A stretch of 64,000 nt of DNA from Saussurea involucrata (GCA_033807775.1 CM066321.1:41268850-41332849); one strand, 5' to 3'; positions 10,759 through 20,895 are shown, counted from the first letter of the stretch. Numbers and translations: made by a program. Notes: a model not told the origin generated them from the sequence alone.

Positions 10759-11175
10759 CTAAAGCCAGCATTCATTTGCAGTTGATTTTGATAAAAGACA
10801 AACTGTATTTAATGTTTTCAATTTTGAAAAATTAACTACAAATAAGTCCATATGCCTTTTGGCCCAGAAGACTTTAACATCATTTTCAGTTAAAATCATG
10901 CAACCTGTTATTTGAAACTTAATTTGACAAAGACTGTCTAAAAACTGACTTATGCTGAAAAGATTATGCTGTAATCCTTCAACATAGAAAACCTTTTGGA
11001 TAGTCAGATCCCCTTTAGTTAAATCCCCATAACCTTTGACTTGTCCTTTGCTGTTATTTCCAAAGTTTACTGCTCCTCCAGCCTTTTCTGTGAAGTTTGA
11101 TAGAAAAGACTTCTGACCTGTCATGTGTCTTGAAGCTCCTGAATCTAAAAACCACACATGACAGCCCTGCAAAAG
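10759..11175 (-). pseudogene. pol: R1 pol: aspartic protease segment, ends at a nonsense codon
   Basis: The protease active site is DSGASRHMTG, preceded by VWFL and followed by the usual FGNNSKG and VKGYGDL strands. It ends ANECWL-TAG. The next codons (HRRCSH) are the integrase zinc finger in the same frame, so one TAG cuts pol. The frame opens just after the TTTTGCAG acceptor-like motif and has no ATG near its beginning. This suggests it is translated as part of a fusion rather than from its own start. Confidence 0.85.
11167..11174 (-). promoter_or_regulatory. Splice-acceptor-like TTTTGCAG between gag linker and protease
   Basis: In sense the linker ORF ends WVPKPN-TGA, followed by TCCTTTTGCAG and then the protease frame, which is shifted relative to the linker. 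A CTAAC/CTGAT branch-point-like sequence lies just upstream. The same arrangement (WVPK, stop, TTTTGCAGG) recurs at 16771-16778, 20884-20891, 40559-40566 and 43655-43662. Use in splicing is inference. Confidence 0.5.
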
Positions 11176-11177
11176 GA

Positions 11178-12869
11178 TCAGTTAGGTTTAGGTACCCATT
11201 TTTGAATGGGTCCATCTTTGTTAGCTTTGTCATTGGATTTAACATTAGTACCTTTTACTCTCCACTCAAAATCTTTCTTCAAACACCACTTTCCTTGAAC
11301 TTTTATGAAGTCAGAGCATTTTCTGCTTACAAGCTTGTTCAAATTCTTTTTGAGAGTTGTAACTTTTGGTTTTGCTATATTTTCAACTTTCTTTTCTTTT
11401 ATCTTTTCTTTCTTCTGAGTCTGAGGAACAGAAAATTTCTTCTTTTCTGTATTTTGAGGAACAGAAACTTTCTGAATATCCTTTCTTATGTATGAAACAG
11501 AAGTTATTTTGACTTGACATTTATGAGAATATTGGAATGAATCATTTTTACATCTAACACAAACAAGATTTTTCTTTGCAACTGACAATAAATCTGAAAC
11601 ATAGATCATTTCATTTTTATTGATATTGTTCAGAGTACAATTGCCCTTATTACAAGAATTTCTAGCTTTGAGTTCAGAAGTAGATTTCATTCTAAGCTTC
11701 TCAAGATCCCTTTTCAGATCATTCAACTTTGCAAGATCATCTTTCCTTTTGCTTTCTTCTTTTTCTGAAAAATTCAAGTTCTTTTTGTTAGAAGAATTAG
11801 ATGATTCACCTTTTTCATATGTACTTGATTCATTAAAGAATTTATCATTTTCTCTTAAAGCATTAATTTTAAAAAGATCATACTCAGTCTTCAGTTTTTC
11901 AAGCTCTGTTATTTTCTGAATAAAAATATTCTTTTCTTTCAAAGCTTCTTCAAGTTTAGTATCCACCTCACAGAAATCATTTTCAAGTTCATCATAAGCT
12001 TTCCTTAAGTCCTCAAGTTCTTGACTCACAAGATTAAATCTCTTTTCAAGTTGCAAAAATTCATCTGATTTTGTTTCAGAAGATCCAGTTGAATCAGACT
12101 TCTGACTACTTGAGTCAGAGTTCTGATTTACAGACTCAGATGTCTGATCTTTAGGCTCAGAGTTCTGACTACAAAGTTCAGAATCCTGACTAGAAGTTTC
12201 AGACTTCTGATTGACTGTTTCAGAATTTTTACTTGTGTCAAATATGCTCTCAATGTCATGATATGAAAAACTTGGTTGTTTATTTTTGTAGCTGACATTT
12301 AAAGAATCATACTTGAATTTAGTATCATTGTATCTTGGCTTCTCATCTGTTGGTTTAGAAACTTCTTTCTTAACCTTTTCTTCTGAATCAACTGACTTTT
12401 CTGTTTTAGACTCAGAAATTTTCTCATCTGACTTTTTAGAGTTTGGTCTTTGCAAATTGTCAGAACTTGTTATAGAACTAGCAGGTCTTATGAAAACTTC
12501 AACAATTTCTGGGATTTTTGGCTTAGAAATTTGAAGTTTTTCATACAAGTTGATTGGAGCTCTTTTTAAAGTGACATTTTCTTCCAATCCCAATCCCTTC
12601 TTTGGGTTGTAAAATCTTGTATCTTTAACATTGCTTAACAAAAGATTTAGTGTTTGCTAAGTCTGACCCCTTTTCAAATTCAGATCTTCTAATTCTTTAA
12701 TTTTGGTGTATAAATTCTTTCTTTCTTCAAATAACATATCAAATTTTATTTGTAAATCACCTTTTTCATCTTTTATTTTTGAAAACTCAACTTTTAGTTC
12801 AGAAAGCCTTTTCATCAATTCAGAATTTTCATCTTTAACTTTTTTGTTTCTCAGCCTCAGATTCTTCAT
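11178..12869 (-). pseudogene. R1 gag C-terminal coiled-coil and Cys linker, frame broken
   Basis: An open frame downstream of gag, joined to it by a shift at an A6 run (12840-12845). An in-frame TAG stands at 12657-12659, followed by CAA. It encodes a Lys/Glu coiled coil, then SQNSE/QNSD repeats at about 12110-12240 that match the TCAGAATTCTGA DNA word. A second coiled coil follows, then a Cys/His motif (CVRCKNDSFQYSHKC), an EWRVKGT motif and the terminal GPIQKWVPKPN. The second half is homologous to the only ORFs of R2, R3, R8 and R9. Whether the TAG and the shift are mutations or recoding sites is undecided; I favour mutation. Confidence 0.75.
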
Positions 12870-14319
12870 ATTGTTCTTTTATTACTTCTTTTTCAATTCT
12901 GAATTTGTTAACCAAATTTCTTTCTCCTTTTATCTGTTTTCTTAGATTAGCAAATTCAGTTTTCATTTCACCAATCTGTGTCATTAACTCTAATTCAAGT
13001 GAAGAATGTACCTCAGCAGATGACTCAGAATCAGCATCTTCAAAATCAGAATCATCCTCATTCCTCATTTTTGCCATATAGCTCTGCATCTGTGGAAAGT
13101 TGATATGATCATCTTCATTAGAAGTATAGTACAACCAATTCTCTTGTTCAGCCAATAAAGCAATTTTATCATCTCTCTTCTTTGCAAGCTGAGCCTTCTT
13201 GGTGTAGTACTCATAGTCTTTCACAATTTTAACTCTGCAATCCTTAGCATAGTGGCCAGATTTTCCACACTTGAAACACAGATTCTTTTCTTTTCTTTCA
13301 TCCTTCTCTTTATTGTTTTCTTCACTTCTCTCTACTCTCTTTTCAAACTTATTTTCTTCTCTGTCTTCTTTCTTCTTATAATCTGAACTCCCAACTCTCT
13401 TATAATTTCCTTGAAATCTACCCTTCCCATACCTTTTATTGAAAGTATTTGTCAACAAAGCTAGTTTCTCAGCCATTATCTTGATATCTTCATCATCTTC
13501 TGATCCTTCTTCCTTGTCAGATTCTTCCAGATTTGGTATCTCTGATAGATATGCAGTCTTTTTGGGTGCTTTGATTGCTTTGGACTTTGATAAGAACGCT
13601 AACTGATCAGCAACATTTTTCTTCTCTTCCACAACTAACTTGACAGAGTCTTCATGTTGATTAAGAACACAGAATAGATCATTTAAGTCTTCTTCACACA
13701 TATCCTTGTTCATTTGCAGACTTATGGCAAATGATGACCATTCTGAATTTAGACTGTTCAGAAATTTGTAATTTATTTCTGACTTCGTTTTCTTCAGTCC
13801 ATTTCTTCTCAAGTCATTTAGAATAGTGCAAAATTTACTATATGTCTGTGTCAAACTTTCTGACTCTTTTGCTTTGAACCTTTCATAAGCATTTATGCTT
13901 TGATTTAACTTTGCCTGAATAGATCTCACAGTTCCTAACATTTGCCTTTCCAATTCGTCCCACATTTCTTTAGCTGATGATCCACTGTCAATCCTGTTAA
14001 GAACCTCATTTGGGACAGCCAAAGTCATCAAAGTAATTGCTCTTTTGTCAATAGCATGCCTATTCTTCTGTTCAGCTGTGTATTGGGAATAACTCTTTTT
14101 CACCCTGGTCGCTGGAATTTCTAGAGTTGTCTCTGTAGCAGGGGTTGCAGCAACATCGATGTACACTTCAATTGGACCTTCTCGAATAGAGACCATTAGA
14201 TTTTCATCAATATTGTCTAGGAATTGGATCATACGAATTTTCCATTGCTGATACTCTTCTGGTATAAGAACCGGCGGTTTGGTTTCAGATCCCATGGCTA
14301 GATATTCTTTAGAAGACAT
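12835..14319 (-). CDS. gag: R1 Gag (capsid/nucleocapsid), about 494 aa
   Basis: Copia-type Gag. The start MSSKEYLAMGS is the first real ATG; the frame is open slightly upstream without ATG. The N-terminal half has the conserved YQQWKIRMIQFL region and the helical capsid-like part (IRMIQFLD ... MWDELERQM). A single CCHC zinc knuckle, CFKCGKSGHYAKDC, lies at about residues 348-361 after a Lys/Arg-rich stretch. It binds RNA and forms the particle. The C-terminus is an acidic coiled coil that runs into the next frame after an A6 run. About 195 nt separate the ATG from the PBS. Confidence 0.9.
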   Translation of the reverse strand: MSSKEYLAMGSETKPPVLIPEEYQQWKIRMIQFLDNIDENLMVSIREGPIEVYIDVAATPATETTLEIPATRVKKSYSQYTAEQKNRHAIDKRAITLMTLAVPNEVLNRIDSGSSAKEMWDELERQMLGTVRSIQAKLNQSINAYERFKAKESESLTQTYSKFCTILNDLRRNGLKKTKSEINYKFLNSLNSEWSSFAISLQMNKDMCEEDLNDLFCVLNQHEDSVKLVVEEKKNVADQLAFLSKSKAIKAPKKTAYLSEIPNLEESDKEEGSEDDEDIKIMAEKLALLTNTFNKRYGKGRFQGNYKRVGSSDYKKKEDREENKFEKRVERSEENNKEKDERKEKNLCFKCGKSGHYAKDCRVKIVKDYEYYTKKAQLAKKRDDKIALLAEQENWLYYTSNEDDHINFPQMQSYMAKMRNEDDSDFEDADSESSAEVHSSLELELMTQIGEMKTEFANLRKQIKGERNLVNKFRIEKEVIKEQYEESEAEKQKS

Positions 14320-14513
14320 GATTGTAAGAAAATTCAACAGAAAGACAAATTCGAGTTTCTTGATCGAAATGTAACAGGAAATTCAAGAATTGCCAAGAAT
14401 TCAAGAACTAGCCCTAGCAGCGGAATCGAATTTTGAATGAATCAAGAAATCTTCAAGAAATTGATCAATTGATCTTCGCGATAACAATCTTGAACGAATT
14501 TGTTTGTTGATTG

Positions 14514-14525
14514 GCTCTGATACCA
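14514..14525 (-). other. R1 primer-binding site
   Basis: TGGTATCAGAGC in sense, complementary to the 3' end of initiator tRNA-Met, 2 nt inside the 5' LTR end. Confidence 0.95.
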
Positions 14526-14527
14526 AT

Positions 14528-15043
14528 TGAAAGAACAGGATCTAATCTTACAATCAATATAGAAAGCAGTAATTGAGAAGTTGTATGATCAAGCCCAATT
14601 GTATTCAATGATGAACAGAATTACAGATCTAAGAGAGAGAGAATCTCAAATATTACAGAGAATGAATACAAAGTTATATGGGAAAAATCAATCAGTTAGC
14701 AACATAGAGCTAACTACTATTTATACTGCAACGGACATCTTAAAGCTACAGTACAAAGAAGAAAGACTAATAAGAACATAACACGTGTCCTAATTAGTTT
14801 ATAAAATACTAAGTAAAGTATCTCGTCATAAGTTCTGAACAGGTAGTTCAGAACTTCTGAACATTCTTCTGATAAAGCTTCTCAGATCTTCTGACTCCTT
14901 AACTCAGACATCTGACTTCTCTTTCCACTGATCAATACTTCTGAGCTTTCACAGTCAGACCTCTGACTTCTCTACTCAGAACATCTGAGTCTTCTTATCA
15001 GATCTTCAACACTTGGTTTATTGACAAAACTTCAGATCTAACA
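14528..15043 (-). repeat. R1 5' LTR
   Basis: 516 bp, TG...CA in sense. It carries the promoter: a TATA box at 14717-14725 and a G-box upstream. The U3 is dense in TCAGAA/TTCTGA words (14830-15010). Confidence 0.95.
14717..14787 (-). promoter_or_regulatory. R1 LTR promoter: TATA box and G-box
   Basis: In sense the TATA box is TATAAATAG (14717-14725). About 57 bp upstream is the G-box/ABRE-like core CACGTG (14782-14787) within ACACGTGTTA. G-boxes are bound by bZIP and bHLH factors in plants; a stress or light response is only an inference. Confidence 0.6.
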
Positions 15044-15081
15044 GATATTTTGTTTATATGAACAACTATAAACAATCTTTG

Positions 15082-15438
15082 TGTTAGCTTTAATTAGCCC
15101 CTAATTTACATGAATGTTTTATTAAGAAATAGTGTCAAGGACTTATTTGTATTTGTTGAGTGTCTAGGGCTAAAAGTGTAAATAACCAATTGTTGTATTG
15201 GTTATAAAGTCTTGTTAAAAAGATATTTTAGAAAATATCTCTAAATATCTCTAAATATCTCAAAATATCTCAAAGTATCTCTTTGTTAGTTTATATATAC
15301 GTACAAAAAGAGAGAGTGAAAAAAAGTTGTAAGAAAGAGTTGTTCTTCATTTCATATATTGTAAACTCTTCTCTTTATCAATCAAATACAAGGATTATTG
15401 CTATTATTGTTGTTACTTGTTATATCTGGGTTCCTACA
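15082..15438 (+). repeat. R2 5' LTR
   Basis: TGTTAG...ACA. It contains tandem CTAAATATCT units (15240-15280) and a TATA box TATATATA (15292-15299) followed by GTACAAAAAGAGAGAG. Confidence 0.93.
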
Positions 15439-15440
15439 AT

Positions 15441-15452
15441 TGGTATCAGAGC
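15441..15452 (+). other. R2 primer-binding site
   Basis: TGGTATCAGAGC, 2 nt after the LTR end. Confidence 0.95.
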
Positions 15453-15788
15453 AGAATCGGTGATTTGAAGAAATCGAACGAAAGCAGAAAAAGCAAGAAA
15501 TTTCGTACTGAATTTTCTGGAAAACGCAGCGAACCGATTTGTCTTTTCTAAGAGTTTGCACCGTCAGATCGTCGCGATATTTGGACAACAGCTTTACGAC
15601 ACTCTTTTCTACATTCTGAACGGTGGGATTAATCGTTTGAGGTCCAGAAGGTATCGTTTTTATTTTCGCCGTAGTGCAGTAACTTTTCGGGTGAAACAAT
15701 CATCAATCGGTTTTAATTTCTGATTTTTCTTCCGCAAGTTTTATTCTTCAAAGTAACACCGATCAACGATCATCTTTCAAGTAACAAT

Positions 15789-16766
15789 ATGTCAAGACTA
15801 AAATTTAGTGTTGATGCTGATTTTCATTATTATTCTAAACTCAGTACTAATTTTCGCAAAATTATTCCTAATCTTGAGAAAGAGTTGGAAGAAAGGAACA
15901 AGAGCATTCTTATTGATTCTGATAAAATTACCAAGCTAGAAGAGCCAGGTAAACTCTTAACCAATGAGAATATTGAACTGAAAAGGAAACTATTTGAGTC
16001 TGAAAAGTTTTGTGAAAAGAAGAAAGAGAAGTTTGACGAAGATAATAATGTTTTTGAAAAAGAGAAGAAACGACTTGAACTTAAATGTTTAAGTTTTTCT
16101 AAACTGATTTCTGATTTTGAAAAGCTTGTAATCAGTGAAAGAGAGAAATTTCAAAAGGAGTGGAAAGAGCATGACTTTGAAAGAAAAGAGTCTGAAAAGT
16201 TGAAGGTTGAAGGATTTCAAACAAAATGTTTGAAAGATGATTTTGAGAGAGAAAGAAAGGTTTTTAAAGCTGAAATGTCCAAATTGACAAAAAGACTATC
16301 TGATTTGTCAACCAAGATTATGTTGGAGAAGATTTGTAAATCTGATCTTCAAAAGATGTTTGATATGAATTTAAAAGAAAAGGATGTTTTAGCTAAAAGG
16401 CTTAAGGACCTTGACTTAGCAAACTCTCGTGTTGATAATACAGATAATCTTGTTTTCAAAAGAGTGAAAATGGTTTGGAAAGTCAAAAGCTCTACTCTTG
16501 TCATAAATGCCCCAAAGCCATTTGTTTCTGATAAGCATTCATCTCTTCATTCTCATTACTGTAAATGCTTTGATCTTATGTTTAAATTAAAGAACCATTT
16601 CTCTAATTCAAATTGTGTTCATAGTGGGTCATTTCAAAAAGAAAATTCAAAGACCCATAGTATGAGATTTCATAGGAAGAAACCTGGCAAACCAGAGGAC
16701 CTGAAGACAGCTCCAAATCCTAACAAAATAGGACCCATTTGGAAATGGGTACCAAAAGTTCTTTGA
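15789..16766 (+). CDS. R2 coiled-coil protein, 325 aa
   Basis: Intact ORF starting MSRLKFSVDADF. Residues about 25-215 are a nearly continuous Lys/Glu coiled coil. Then come VFKRVKMVWKVKSS (about 219-232), a Cys/His-rich part (HYCKCFDLMF ... NCVH, about 258-280) and the terminal GPIWKWVPKVL. The last two motifs match the gag linker of R1 and the ORFs of R3, R8 and R9. It has no capsid domain, CCHC knuckle or enzyme. Function is unknown; particle assembly with a helper element's Gag is possible. It stays open in a young copy, which is compatible with recent use. Confidence 0.75.
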   Translation: MSRLKFSVDADFHYYSKLSTNFRKIIPNLEKELEERNKSILIDSDKITKLEEPGKLLTNENIELKRKLFESEKFCEKKKEKFDEDNNVFEKEKKRLELKCLSFSKLISDFEKLVISEREKFQKEWKEHDFERKESEKLKVEGFQTKCLKDDFERERKVFKAEMSKLTKRLSDLSTKIMLEKICKSDLQKMFDMNLKEKDVLAKRLKDLDLANSRVDNTDNLVFKRVKMVWKVKSSTLVINAPKPFVSDKHSSLHSHYCKCFDLMFKLKNHFSNSNCVHSGSFQKENSKTHSMRFHRKKPGKPEDLKTAPNPNKIGPIWKWVPKVL

Positions 16767-16770
16767 TCTG

Positions 16771-16778
16771 TCTTGCAG
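16771..16778 (+). promoter_or_regulatory. Acceptor-like TCTTGCAG after the R2 ORF
   Basis: It lies 4 nt after the TGA of the ORF and is followed by GTACATGG. It is the R2 version of the conserved stop-TTTTGCAGG arrangement. Confidence 0.4.
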
Positions 16779-16789
16779 GTACATGGACT

Positions 16790-16856
16790 CCTTAATACAT
16801 CTGTTAAGGACTCAGGCTTCAAAGTTCAATATGGACTCTTAAACACTCAGTTTAAG
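16790..16856 (+). other. R2 hairpin pair with ~6-nt loops
   Basis: CCTTAAT (16790-16796) pairs with GTTAAGG (16803-16809) around ACATCT. CTTAAAC (16838-16844) pairs with GTTTAAG (16850-16856) around ACTCA. The stems differ in sequence from those of R3, R6, R8 and R9, but position and loop are alike. Confidence 0.7.
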
Positions 16857-17269
16857 ACTCATCCATCAAAGGCAATTGATTTCGGTGCACAACAATCAAG
16901 TAAAATGATAGCATGCTGGCAGATTTGCGATGATGTAGTAAATTGATCATATCTTACTGATTAAGACTCCGATTGATGCGATTCAAAAGGCCCTGGATTC
17001 CTAAGACACAGATGAACAATTTTCTTGTTTTGAGAATTCAGAGATTCGAAGTTTATAAGGGTCATATGCATCGTTGAAATAGACAACAATGTGCTGATGG
17101 AAAGCTGATGGACAGATCTGCGCGACTGTGGTAAATCAACCATATCTTTGTCGTACGAGCTCGAAAAGAGGTGATTCAAGATGATCTAATTATATAACAA
17201 ACAAATAAAAAATGTTTGTCTTTTGAGTTCTTGAAAAATCCAGAGGTAAAATGGTCTAAATCAGTGTCA

Positions 17270-18010
17270 AAGTAAGTGTAACACTTCTGTTAAGCTTCTG
17301 CCGAGCGGCGACCAAGCCTCTGCCGCACGCGACCAAGCCTCTGCCGCACACGACCAAACCTCTGCCGCACGCGACCAACCTCTGCCGAGCAGCGACAACC
17401 TCTGTCGAGCCGCGACCAAACCTCTGCAGAGCCTTTGTCAAGCGTTTGTCAAGCCACGATCATTTTTTTGTCGACCACTCAGACCAACTTCTGGCGACAA
17501 CTCATACTTTGGCTCAGATTTTTGCGACCACCCTCTGTGGTATTGTTCACCACAGAGCCTCTGTGAAATTCGACAGAGCCTCTGTGGACTGAACCTCTGC
17601 GACCGAACCTCAGAGCCCATAGCGCAACGTCTTAGTTCTTGCTGTCAGCTTTGCGCACCTGTCGTATTTTTCAACAGAACTCCCTCCTCGAATATCCAAA
17701 TTTGATGAGTCCAGATGCGTTGGATTCCTAAGACACTGATGAAAAATTCTCATGTTTTGAGATTGGTCTGAATCGGTGTTCTTCTTGGTCAGAACCTCTG
17801 CTAGAGTCAGTATACATCTGCTGGACAGAGGTGTTTCACTAAAATCATCATCAGAGCTCCGTCGACACTACGATCAACCTCTGCCGCCAAACCTCTGCCG
17901 ACCAACCTCTGTGGTACTGTTCACCACAGAGCCTCTGTGAAATCCGACAGAGCCTATGTGGACTGAACCTCTGCGACTCAACCTCAGAGCCCGATTTTTG
18001 TTTACTTGCT
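17270..18010 (+). repeat. R2 CCTCTG/CAGAGG array
   Basis: Imperfect repeats of CCTCTGCCGCACGCGACCAA followed by two copies (about 17528-17610 and 17908-17990) of a segment that can fold by pairing CTCTGTGG with CCACAGAG. No coding signal. It is the GC-richest part of R2. Confidence 0.75.
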
Positions 18011-18429
18011 GTCAGCTTTGCGCTGCTTCAGAAACATGCGCATAACTTTTGACTCGGTGCTCCAAATTACTCGATTCCAGTTGCATTGGAAAGATAATTC
18101 AGAGACGCATGACTTTGATGGTTTGAGTTTTCTCAAATTATGTGTGCTGATATGCCAAAATCAGCTTCAAAGTCTGATGTAAGTGTAGGACCAATACTTC
18201 AGATATGTTCAAATCAGAGTTTTGGCTGGTAATTTCTAAACTCTGATCCCCCGCACCTTGTATTTTTTTTAAGTGGAATTATTTGTGTTGTTGGATATTC
18301 CTAACAAATGTGGAATCATCAAAGATGATTACCAGCACTTTCTGATTCTTATAGGATATCTGTTTTCAAATTGAGCTTAAATGAAATTTACTGCTCAATT
18401 TGAGGGGGAGAAAACAAATCAGATCTGAC

Positions 18430-19200
18430 CATGTAAAGGTAAAATTTCTAAACCTTTAAACTCATCATTTTTAGAGAAAGGCATCTTTAGAATGATAAAA
18501 CCTCTTTCAAATGGTCAAACCACTTCTACATGCTAAAATGTTTTATCTGCTATAGAAATTTGGATTTTAAATGCTTTTCTGAGACTACAAGTAGTCAGTG
18601 TGTGGAACAATCCAACCTCTAGGACAACAATTTCATGGGATCAATGTGTGAGCTTTATAGAACTTCTATGGATCACTTAAACCTGTGTTTCCTACCCAAG
18701 AAGTAAACCTTGAGTGGTTGAGAGGTGAAGGGTCTACATCAATGAGTGGGGGAGATAACTCATCTGAGTTTTTCTCATCGTGCTTAAGAGGTAAAATTTA
18801 AAAAGAGAGTTTGGTTAGATGTGAGCTACATGATAAAAAGAAAGAGGGTGTGAGAACAGAGTCAAAAGAAATATACAACTCTGCACTATCTTTTTCTGAG
18901 CCGGGCAAGCCACATTACTGATTTATCACGACTCTTTGGTGATTATCATTGAAACAGGCAATTAGCCCATGCCAACTCTTGAATTAACCCCACCAGCTAC
19001 TCACTTCCTTCTCCACAAGGAACTGTTTCACTTTTCCACGGGGAAGCAGCACATATGTTATCTGATCTTTCTTTGGAAGGTTAGATATTGAAAAGAAGGA
19101 AAGTTGCCCCACCTTCACACTTCACTCATGCACATTGAGTCTGTGGAAACCTGTTATGTCCAAACAGTTTACACACTTTTGAGCCTAATAGATAATATTC
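18430..19200 (+). other. R2 trailer with fossil of the SIRE extra ORF
   Basis: The reverse-complement counterpart of the trailers of R3, R6 and R8, in the sense direction of R2. It includes TTTCCTACCCAAGAAGTAA and AACTCTTGAATTAACCCCAC. Only broken frames remain. Confidence 0.65.
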
Positions 19201-19793
19201 TATTTTTCTTCCACACAATATCACGAATCTTTGTGATTCCACATGCATATCTATGTGATATTGTCAGAACAGTTTGAGAAGTTTAATTTTATAATTCTAC
19301 TTCTATGATAACTGGAAGTCCTATCAGAGCTTCATAAATGTCAACTCTGAATATAGGCCACATAATTATTTTAATTGTTGTGATAACAGTTGCTATGTGC
19401 TTCTGTGTTAGCTGTTACCCCTGGTTACTTATTGTCTTTTGAAAGCAGATCTTCATGAGCTGACTATGCTTGCTACTCAACCACCTTATAAGTTTATCTA
19501 CCAACGATTTTTACTCAAGCTGGTTATACAAGCTTCCGCACTTTAAATCGTTCTCTGATTGTTTGAGTTTAATCTATGGGAGATAATTGGGATCTGAAAA
19601 GTAAAGAAACATTCAAGGGGGAGTAGGCAACGATTAAGGGGGAGTTAAAGAAAGAATTGAAGCAATTGAAATTGTGGAAGATCAGGAAAAGAAGACTCTT
19701 ACAAGACTTGAAGATTGACACTCCAACGCCTCTAAAGAAAGCAAGGGGGAGACTACAAGATGATGATTTCTTTATAAAACATTAGGGGGTGAT
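19200..19793 (+). other. R2 3' region with repeated polypurine tracts
   Basis: AAGGGGGAG-like tracts occur at about 19615, 19640 and 19741, and ATTAGGGGGTGAT directly precedes the 3' LTR. ATTAGGGG (19781-19788) is the exact complement of CCCCTAAT (19810-19817) inside the LTR. There is no gene. Confidence 0.7.
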
Positions 19794-20140
19794 TGTTAGC
19801 TTTAATTAGCCCCTAATTTACATGAATGTTTTATTAAGAAATGGTGTCAAGGACTTATTTGTATTTGTTGAGTGTCAAGGGCTAAAAGTGTAAATAACCA
19901 ATTGTTGTATTGGTTATAAAGTCTTGTTAAAAAGATATTTTAGAAAATATCTCTAAATATCTCTAAATATCTCAAAGTATCTCTTTGTTAGTTTATATAT
20001 ACGTACAAAAAGAGAGAGTGAAAAAAAGTTGTAAGAAAGAGTTGTTCTTCATTTCATATATTGTAAACTCTTCTCTTTATCAATCAAATACAAGGATTAT
20101 TGCTATTATTGTTGTTACTTGTTATATCTGGGTTCCTACA
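19794..20140 (+). repeat. R2 3' LTR
   Basis: 347 bp, a near copy of the 5' LTR lacking one 10-bp unit. It is followed by the CTTTG duplication. Confidence 0.93.
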
Positions 20141-20650
20141 CTTTGAATGAGACGTTTAAGTTCTTACGCTGAAATGAATATGATGCTCAACAAACTTTGA
20201 AAATTCAAACGGGAATATTACCATCGAAAAATGTTTCGTTTTGAGACATGGTAATAACAAAGTCAATAATAAGAAGCTGAACTATAGAAAAGATAATACG
20301 CAAGTATTAATCTTTAGAAACACACGGTCAGAAATGATGATGTAACGAGAATCCGAGATATTCATGAAAATCATTTAAAATCACACTTCTAAAATTATAA
20401 AATCTGTTTGAATTAGAGAAGTGGTTTGAACATTTAGCAAAATGTTTTTCATGCTTGAAAGTCGTTCTTCTTTCAAACAATCTCAGATTAAGTTCAGAAG
20501 ATACTTACAAAGAAATATTTAAGCGCCCCCTCAAATCATGAAAGACTGATTTACAATCAGATAAGCTCCCCCTCAAAATCTGCAAAACATCTTAATCAAA
20601 CAAGATTAGTATATGTAGCATTCAAAGTGTAAAACAATGAAGTACGAGTT

Positions 20651-20758
20651 CTAAACTGATGTGTTTAGAAGTCAAACTCGTTGAAGTACGGGTCCTAAGC
20701 TGATATGTTTAGAAGCCATGGTCTCTTTGAAGCTCGGGTTCTAAACTGGGGTGTTTAG
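20651..20758 (-). other. R3 hairpin array
   Basis: Three units with stems CTAAAC/GTTTAG: 20651-20668, 20695-20712 (one mismatch) and 20741-20758. They are spaced about 44-46 bp and separated by GAAGTACGGG-like linkers. In sense they lie downstream of the ORF and its acceptor-like motif. Confidence 0.7.
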
Positions 20759-20883
20759 AAACCAAAGGTTCTTTTTCTCCCCCTTAATGGTATATATACT
20801 CTTCAAAAATTTGCACCGCTTCTCTTCTGTTTTCATTCATGTGTGTGATATATATGTAACATTCAACACAACACATGATGAAC

Positions 20884-20891
20884 CTGCAAAA
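20884..20891 (-). promoter_or_regulatory. Acceptor-like TTTTGCAG after the R3 ORF
   Basis: In sense it reads stop TAA, TCTG, TTTTGCAG, GTTCATCATGTG. It is nearly identical to R8 (40559-40566). Confidence 0.45.
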
Positions 20892-20895
20892 CAGA

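Larger units (their letters stand above)
1547..15043 (-). mobile_element. R1: full-length SIRE/Maximus-type Copia retrotransposon
   Basis: A complete minus-strand Ty1/Copia element of about 13.5 kb. Both LTRs are 516 bp (1547-2062 and 14528-15043). In a by-eye comparison they differ at about two positions, so the insertion is young. The 5-bp target duplication GATAT is exact (1542-1546 and 15044-15048). Domain order in sense is gag, a coiled-coil linker, protease, integrase, RT, RNase H, then a very long extra ORF before the 3' LTR. PR-INT-RT-RH order makes it Copia. The extra ORF and the YVDDIIFGS reverse transcriptase motif point to the SIRE lineage. Several reading frames are interrupted, so this copy is probably not autonomous. 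Confidence 0.95.
15082..20140 (+). mobile_element. R2: non-autonomous LTR element with one coiled-coil ORF
   Basis: 5059 bp, plus strand. LTRs are 15082-15438 (357 bp) and 19794-20140 (347 bp). They differ by about two substitutions and a 10-bp AAATATCTCA repeat-unit change. The exact 5-bp target duplication is CTTTG (15077-15081 and 20141-20145). The PBS is at 15441-15452. It encodes no integrase, RT or zinc-knuckle Gag. It has one ORF, an acceptor-like motif, two hairpins, a CCTCTG-rich array, an SIRE-ORF fossil and several AAGGGGGAG tracts before the 3' LTR. It inserted into R3, 38 bp from R1. Confidence 0.92.

Noticed and set aside
12657..12662. TAG-CAA as a programmed read-through site
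   Set aside because: The context only partly resembles known read-through signals, and a frameshift nearby must also be crossed. A plain mutation is simpler, although other copies should be checked.
14514..14525. Possible tRNA gene, because of matches to tRNA-Met
   Set aside because: Only 12 nt match at each of these sites; they are primer-binding sites next to LTR ends.
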